This document shows positions 50,496 through 54,022 of a DNA stretch of 54,022 bases, in pieces. The position numbers and the translations under genes are program-made. A model generated the notes under the pieces. It saw only the letters and a program-made list of their open reading frames with translations, made no database searches and was not told where the DNA came from. Positions within the stretch are counted from its first letter, which is position 1; each line of letters opens with the position of its first letter. Origin of the DNA: Bacteroidales bacterium (GTDB lineage Bacteria > Bacteroidota > Bacteroidia > Bacteroidales > CAIWKO01); contig JALOBU010000018.1 of assembly GCA_023228145.1 (NCBI GenBank), positions 1 through 54,022 of the forward strand. The letters run 5' to 3'.

Positions 50496-53435
50496 ATGAA
50501 AAGAATTAAATTATTTGTGTTAATCATTCCTTTATTTGCAGGATTTATTTATGCAAAAATAGAAACTGCTGATAACTATCCTGATAATTCCCCATCCCGA
50601 AACAAATGGGTTGATTCGGTTTTTCAAAGTCTCACTCCTGAACAACGTATAGCACAGTTATTCATAGTGCCAGCATATTCCAATCAAAGCATAGAATCTG
50701 AAATAAATTCTAAAGTAACCGAGCAAATAAAACTATACAACATCGGAGGTATTTGCTTTTTTCAAGGAGGCCCCATCGGTCAGTCAGTTTATACAAATTA
50801 TTGGCAATCCATAGCACCAACCCCTTTACTTATTGCCATTGACGGGGAGTGGGGTTTAGGCATGAGGCTTAAGGACAGTGCAGTAAGTTTTCCCTATCAG
50901 ATGACTCTTGGAGCAATACAGGATAATGACTTGATATATGAAATGGGAGAGGAAATTGGCCGGCAGATGAAGCGCATGGGCATACATATTAATTTTGCTC
51001 CGGTTGTGGATATTAACTCCAATCCTAACAATCCGGTAATAAACTACCGCTCTTTCGGCGAAGATAAGCTCAATGTGTCAAACAAAGCAATGGCATACAT
51101 GAAAGGAATGCAGAAACAGGGAGTCATGGCAACTGCCAAGCATTTTCCAGGTCATGGCGATACCGATAAAGACTCGCATACAACACTACCTGTGATACAC
51201 CATAGCCAGGAAATGATAGACACCACCGACTTGTTCCCGTTCAGGACACTAATAAAAAACGGGATATCTGCTGTTATGTGTGCCCACCTGAGCATACCTG
51301 CACTCGATACTACAAGGAACCTTCCTTCATCATTGTCGGCAAAAGTGATTTATAATATCCTCGTTAAACACCTTGGATTTAAAGGTCTGGTTTTTACTGA
51401 TGCACTGGGAATGAAAGGTGCCAGCGAGAGTGATACAGCAGGAAGTCTGGAACTTAAAGCCCTTCTGGCAGGAAACGACTTATTGCTGATGTCTGAAGAT
51501 TTACCACATGCCATCGAATTTATTCAGCAAGCTGTTGATAGTGGATTGATAGATCAGAAAGTAATTGATGATAAATGTAAAAAGATACTTACATATAAAT
51601 ATAAGGCTGGTCTGGCAAAACGCAAGCCCGTAAAAGTAAAAAACCTATATTATGATATAAACAACAGGGCTTCAGAAATACTGAACTTAAAGCTGTATGA
51701 AGCTTCGGTAACCTTGATAAAAAACAACCAGAATATTCTTCCATTGAAGCAACTTCAGTCGCGAAACATAGCTTCTGTATCGTTTAATGACAAAGGGGAT
51801 GGCATTTTTGATGAAACCCTAGATTACTATGCTCCGGTTACTCATTTTAATATGGATAAAACATTCAATGAAGACAGCATTTCTTCACTTTTATTAAAAC
51901 TGTCAGGTTTCAATACTCTAATAATTAACATTAATCAGTTATCCAATTCTCAATCAGGAAATTACGGATTTTCTGATGCGGTGATATCTTTTATCAGCCA
52001 GATAAAAAAAGAAAAGGACATAGTTCTTAACTTGCAGGTAAACCCGTATTGTTTGGCTAAGTTGACTGATACCAGTGGAATCTCTGCTATTTTGACTTCA
52101 TACCAATGCAATAGTTTTACTAAAAAGGTAACTGCAGAAGCTATTTTCGGAGGCATTTCCGTAAAAGGGAAACTGCCTGTAAGCGCTTCTGTAATGTTTC
52201 CAGTTACAACAGGAATCAAAACAGAGAAAATGCGTTTCAACTATACCTATCCCGAATGCGCAGGTATGAATCCTGATATGTTAAGAAAAGTAGATTCCAT
52301 TGCGCTTAAAGGTATAAAAGATACTATTTTTCCCGGATGCCAGATTCTTGCAGCCAAAGACGGAAAGGTATTTTATTATAAATCATTCGGCTATCACACT
52401 TATGAAAAAATGATTCCTGTTAATAATTCCGATATTTACGATATTGCCTCCATCACCAAAATTGCTGCCACGACTCTTGCTGTCATGAAACTCAGTGAAG
52501 ATGGGAAAATAAGCCTTGATACTGCCATAGAGAATTATTACACTGAAGCAGAAACCACGACAAAAGCATGCATTACCATCAGGCAAATATTAACTCATCA
52601 GGCTGGTTTCAAAGCATGGATACCTTTTTATAAAAATACACTTGTCAATGGCAAGCCTGACACAAATATTTATAAAAAAGTTTTTTCAGATGATTATCCT
52701 GTTCGGGTTGCAGATAGTATGTTTATTCATAAAAACTTTGCGGACTCTATTTACATGACAATTCTCAATTCAGAGTTAAGAAAAAATAATAATTATCTAT
52801 ATAGCGATCTGGGATTTTACCTTTTGGTTAAAATTATTGAACGACTTGAAAATGTGGATTTTAGTAAATATGTAAGTGATAATTTTTATAGAAGACTGGG
52901 TTTGAATACGGTTTGTTTCGAGCCAAGAAAATATTATGACATATCCAGAATAATACCTTCCGAAATTGACACAAATTTCCGAATGCAATTAATACACGGA
53001 GATGTCAACGATCAGGGAGCAGCCATGCTTGGAGGAACCAGCGGACATGCAGGTTTATTCTCTAGCAGCAAAGACCTGGCAATAATGATGCAGATGTTGA
53101 TTAATGAAGGAGTTTATGCAGGGGAAAGATATTTTATGCCGGAAACGGTGAGCAAATTCACAGAATATCAGACTGACAAAAGCCGCAGGGCTTTGGGATT
53201 TGACAAACCATTAAAAGATAAACATCAGGGTGGGCCTGCCTGTGAAGAAGCCTCTAAGGAAAGTTATGGCCACAGCGGCTTTACAGGCACTTATGTTTGG
53301 GCTGACCCTGAATATAAGCTTATTTATGTTTTTTTGTCAAATAGAACATATCCATACTCAGAAAATAATAAACTTGTTAAATCCGGTATTCGAACTGCGA
53401 TACAAAAGATTATTTATCAAGCTATTGAAGATTAG
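50496..53435 (+). CDS. Exported GH3 beta-N-acetylhexosaminidase-like / beta-lactamase-like fusion
   Basis: The protein has 979 residues from the ATG at 50496 (M-K-R-I-K-L-F, signal peptide ending near I-Y-A-K); a start 37 codons upstream would ruin the signal peptide. Residues ~35-385 are a GH3 barrel of NagZ type: K215-H-F-P-G-H-G-D-T, the Asp-His dyad D226-S-H228, and nucleophile D302 in F-T-D-A-L-G-M-K-G. A GH3 C-terminal-type domain follows, then a serine beta-lactamase/esterase (class C-like) domain with S652-x-x-K655, Y-S-D and H-S-G-F-T-G. It likely acts on peptidoglycan or chitin-type fragments in the periplasm. This architecture is a known Bacteroidota fusion. Confidence 0.9.
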   Translation: MKRIKLFVLIIPLFAGFIYAKIETADNYPDNSPSRNKWVDSVFQSLTPEQRIAQLFIVPAYSNQSIESEINSKVTEQIKLYNIGGICFFQGGPIGQSVYTNYWQSIAPTPLLIAIDGEWGLGMRLKDSAVSFPYQMTLGAIQDNDLIYEMGEEIGRQMKRMGIHINFAPVVDINSNPNNPVINYRSFGEDKLNVSNKAMAYMKGMQKQGVMATAKHFPGHGDTDKDSHTTLPVIHHSQEMIDTTDLFPFRTLIKNGISAVMCAHLSIPALDTTRNLPSSLSAKVIYNILVKHLGFKGLVFTDALGMKGASESDTAGSLELKALLAGNDLLLMSEDLPHAIEFIQQAVDSGLIDQKVIDDKCKKILTYKYKAGLAKRKPVKVKNLYYDINNRASEILNLKLYEASVTLIKNNQNILPLKQLQSRNIASVSFNDKGDGIFDETLDYYAPVTHFNMDKTFNEDSISSLLLKLSGFNTLIININQLSNSQSGNYGFSDAVISFISQIKKEKDIVLNLQVNPYCLAKLTDTSGISAILTSYQCNSFTKKVTAEAIFGGISVKGKLPVSASVMFPVTTGIKTEKMRFNYTYPECAGMNPDMLRKVDSIALKGIKDTIFPGCQILAAKDGKVFYYKSFGYHTYEKMIPVNNSDIYDIASITKIAATTLAVMKLSEDGKISLDTAIENYYTEAETTTKACITIRQILTHQAGFKAWIPFYKNTLVNGKPDTNIYKKVFSDDYPVRVADSMFIHKNFADSIYMTILNSELRKNNNYLYSDLGFYLLVKIIERLENVDFSKYVSDNFYRRLGLNTVCFEPRKYYDISRIIPSEIDTNFRMQLIHGDVNDQGAAMLGGTSGHAGLFSSSKDLAIMMQMLINEGVYAGERYFMPETVSKFTEYQTDKSRRALGFDKPLKDKHQGGPACEEASKESYGHSGFTGTYVWADPEYKLIYVFLSNRTYPYSENNKLVKSGIRTAIQKIIYQAIED

Positions 53436-53526
53436 AGTTTTATTTTCTATAATAGCAAGAGATTAATAATTGTCTGTAATAATACAACCATAATTTTCAA
53501 AATAGTGTAATAAGAATTTTTAACGT

Positions 53527-53590
53527 AATGGACATTTTGGGGCTATTTTTTAGACGATACACTCTAATGGGCATTTTTCAGGCTTTTTAG
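53527..53590. repeat. Two near-copies of a 25-27-bp AT-rich motif
   Basis: AATGGRCATTTT followed by GGCT and a T-rich stretch ending in TTTTTAG occurs at 53527-53553 and 53566-53590. It lies between the GH3 gene and the transposase remnant and may mark an insertion-sequence end. The rest of 53436-53715 shows no gene. Confidence 0.3.
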
Positions 53591-53715
53591 TTTATAAAAA
53601 TAACAATACTCATATTAAGGATATTATATTTCTTAAAGTAACGATTGTTTATTTTATTGGTAATGGGGACAAAAATAGTTGGTGACTTTTGATTTTTCAT
53701 TTCGTATATTTCGAG

Positions 53716-53818
53716 CGTAAAACTAAAGAGGAAGTAGGCTCTGCTGGAGAGCAACCTGCCAGCAATAGGTTTTACGGATAGACGCAAAAGGACAGAGAAT
53801 TAAATCTGTCCTTTTTTT
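53716..53818 (+). ncRNA. Candidate structured RNA ending in an intrinsic terminator
   Basis: CGTAAAAC (53716-53723) pairs with GTTTTACG (53769-53776). Inside, GCTCT/AGAGC (53738-53742 and 53748-53752) closes a hairpin whose loop GCTGG can pair with CCAGC (53759-53763), a pseudoknot. AACCT (53753-53757) could instead pair with AGGTT (53767-53771), opening the outer stem. An 11-bp terminator hairpin with a T7 tail follows (53786-53818). The pattern resembles a riboswitch or small RNA, but no known class is recognised and no gene follows on the plus strand within the window. Confidence 0.4.
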
Positions 53819-53852
53819 CTTATTGCGGTATCCTTTAAATGGCTAAGAAAAC

Positions 53853-54020
53853 TCATTGATTTCTGTAAAACAGGTACCACTTAATAAAGTTCTGCCTATT
53901 CATTTTTGACAATCCTCTGTGTATGCTAATATGATTTTTAAGATGACCAAAGAATGATTCAAGTCCATTTGTGGATTTTGGTATCATGGGATTATCAAGA
54001 TAGTGAAACATATTAGGCAA
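53853..54020 (-). CDS. C-terminus of a DDE transposase (runs off right edge)
   Basis: The minus strand reads without a stop from the right edge to a TGA at 53853-53855, giving 55 residues that end M-I-P-K-S-T-N-G-L-E-S-F-F-G-H-L-K-N-H-I, I-H-R-G-L-S and N-F-I-K-W-Y-L-F-Y-R-N-Q. T-N-x-L-E-x-x-F-x-x-L-K followed by x-H-R-G-L is the C-terminal end of DDE transposases of the IS256/IS1249-like kind. The catalytic Glu could be the one in G-L-E-S. The gene's start is outside the window, so whether it is intact cannot be decided. Its IS end has not been located; the hairpin at 53786-53815 lies directly downstream. Confidence 0.7.
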   Translation of the reverse strand: MPNMFHYLDNPMIPKSTNGLESFFGHLKNHISIHRGLSKMNRQNFIKWYLFYRNQ

Positions 54021-54022
54021 AG

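Overview
The window comes from a Bacteroidota (Bacteroidetes) chromosome, probably a Bacteroidales-like or environmental relative. The evidence is the phylum-specific promoter signature TAnnTTTG (often with an upstream TTTG) in front of many genes, the lack of Shine-Dalgarno sequences, AT-rich intergenic DNA, a TonB-dependent receptor, DUF6266-type proteins, a VirE_N/DUF3987 mobile-element replication protein, and the phylum's glycogen-debranching/GT4/GH57 cluster.

Layout. (1) 1-5539, chromosome: the N-terminal part of a secreted Fn3-like protein (minus strand, runs off the left edge), a 237-bp MITE-like element, and a tandem pair of TMTC-like membrane glycosyltransferase/TPR proteins. (2) 5540-33667, an integrated mobile element of about 28.1 kb inserted in the 3' end of mnmE. 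A 14-bp direct repeat marks its ends, and the left flank still carries the displaced end of the original gene (F-C-I-G-K-stop, in frame). The integrase lies at the right end beside mnmE, and GGGCAAC heptamers recur inside both ends. (3) 33650-54022, chromosome: mnmE, a GT2/methyltransferase/rhomboid operon, sucD, an internally deleted GT-C protein, a beta-helix lipoprotein, the glycogen cluster, mutL, a GH3-beta-lactamase fusion, a candidate structured RNA, and the 3' end of a transposase gene at the right edge.

Inside the element, from left to right: two DUF6266 proteins and a J-domain protein; about 1.4 kb of GC-richer non-coding DNA with long palindromes; a TonB receptor/ABC transporter/methyltransferase uptake operon with operator-like repeats at its promoter; a defence-type block; and the mobility core (VirE_N/DUF3987 protein, two small HTH proteins, an unknown protein, tyrosine recombinase, zinc-ribbon HTH protein). 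No relaxase, coupling protein or conjugation gene is visible, so the element would depend on other elements for transfer.

The most interesting part is the defence block. A long prokaryotic Argonaute whose PIWI active-site positions look non-catalytic is encoded 10 bp upstream of a CoiA-like nuclease with an E-x-Q active-site variant, and a DUF4297/Cap4-like nuclease gene follows. I infer a three-gene system in which Argonaute senses and a separate nuclease acts. Beside it is a compact BcgI-like restriction-modification operon (XRE regulator, fused nuclease-methyltransferase, specificity subunit) followed by a RibD-like deaminase fused to a RecG-like ATPase module. Two near-identical 35-bp dyad repeats separate the two modules. 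All family assignments were made by reading motifs; no database search was possible.
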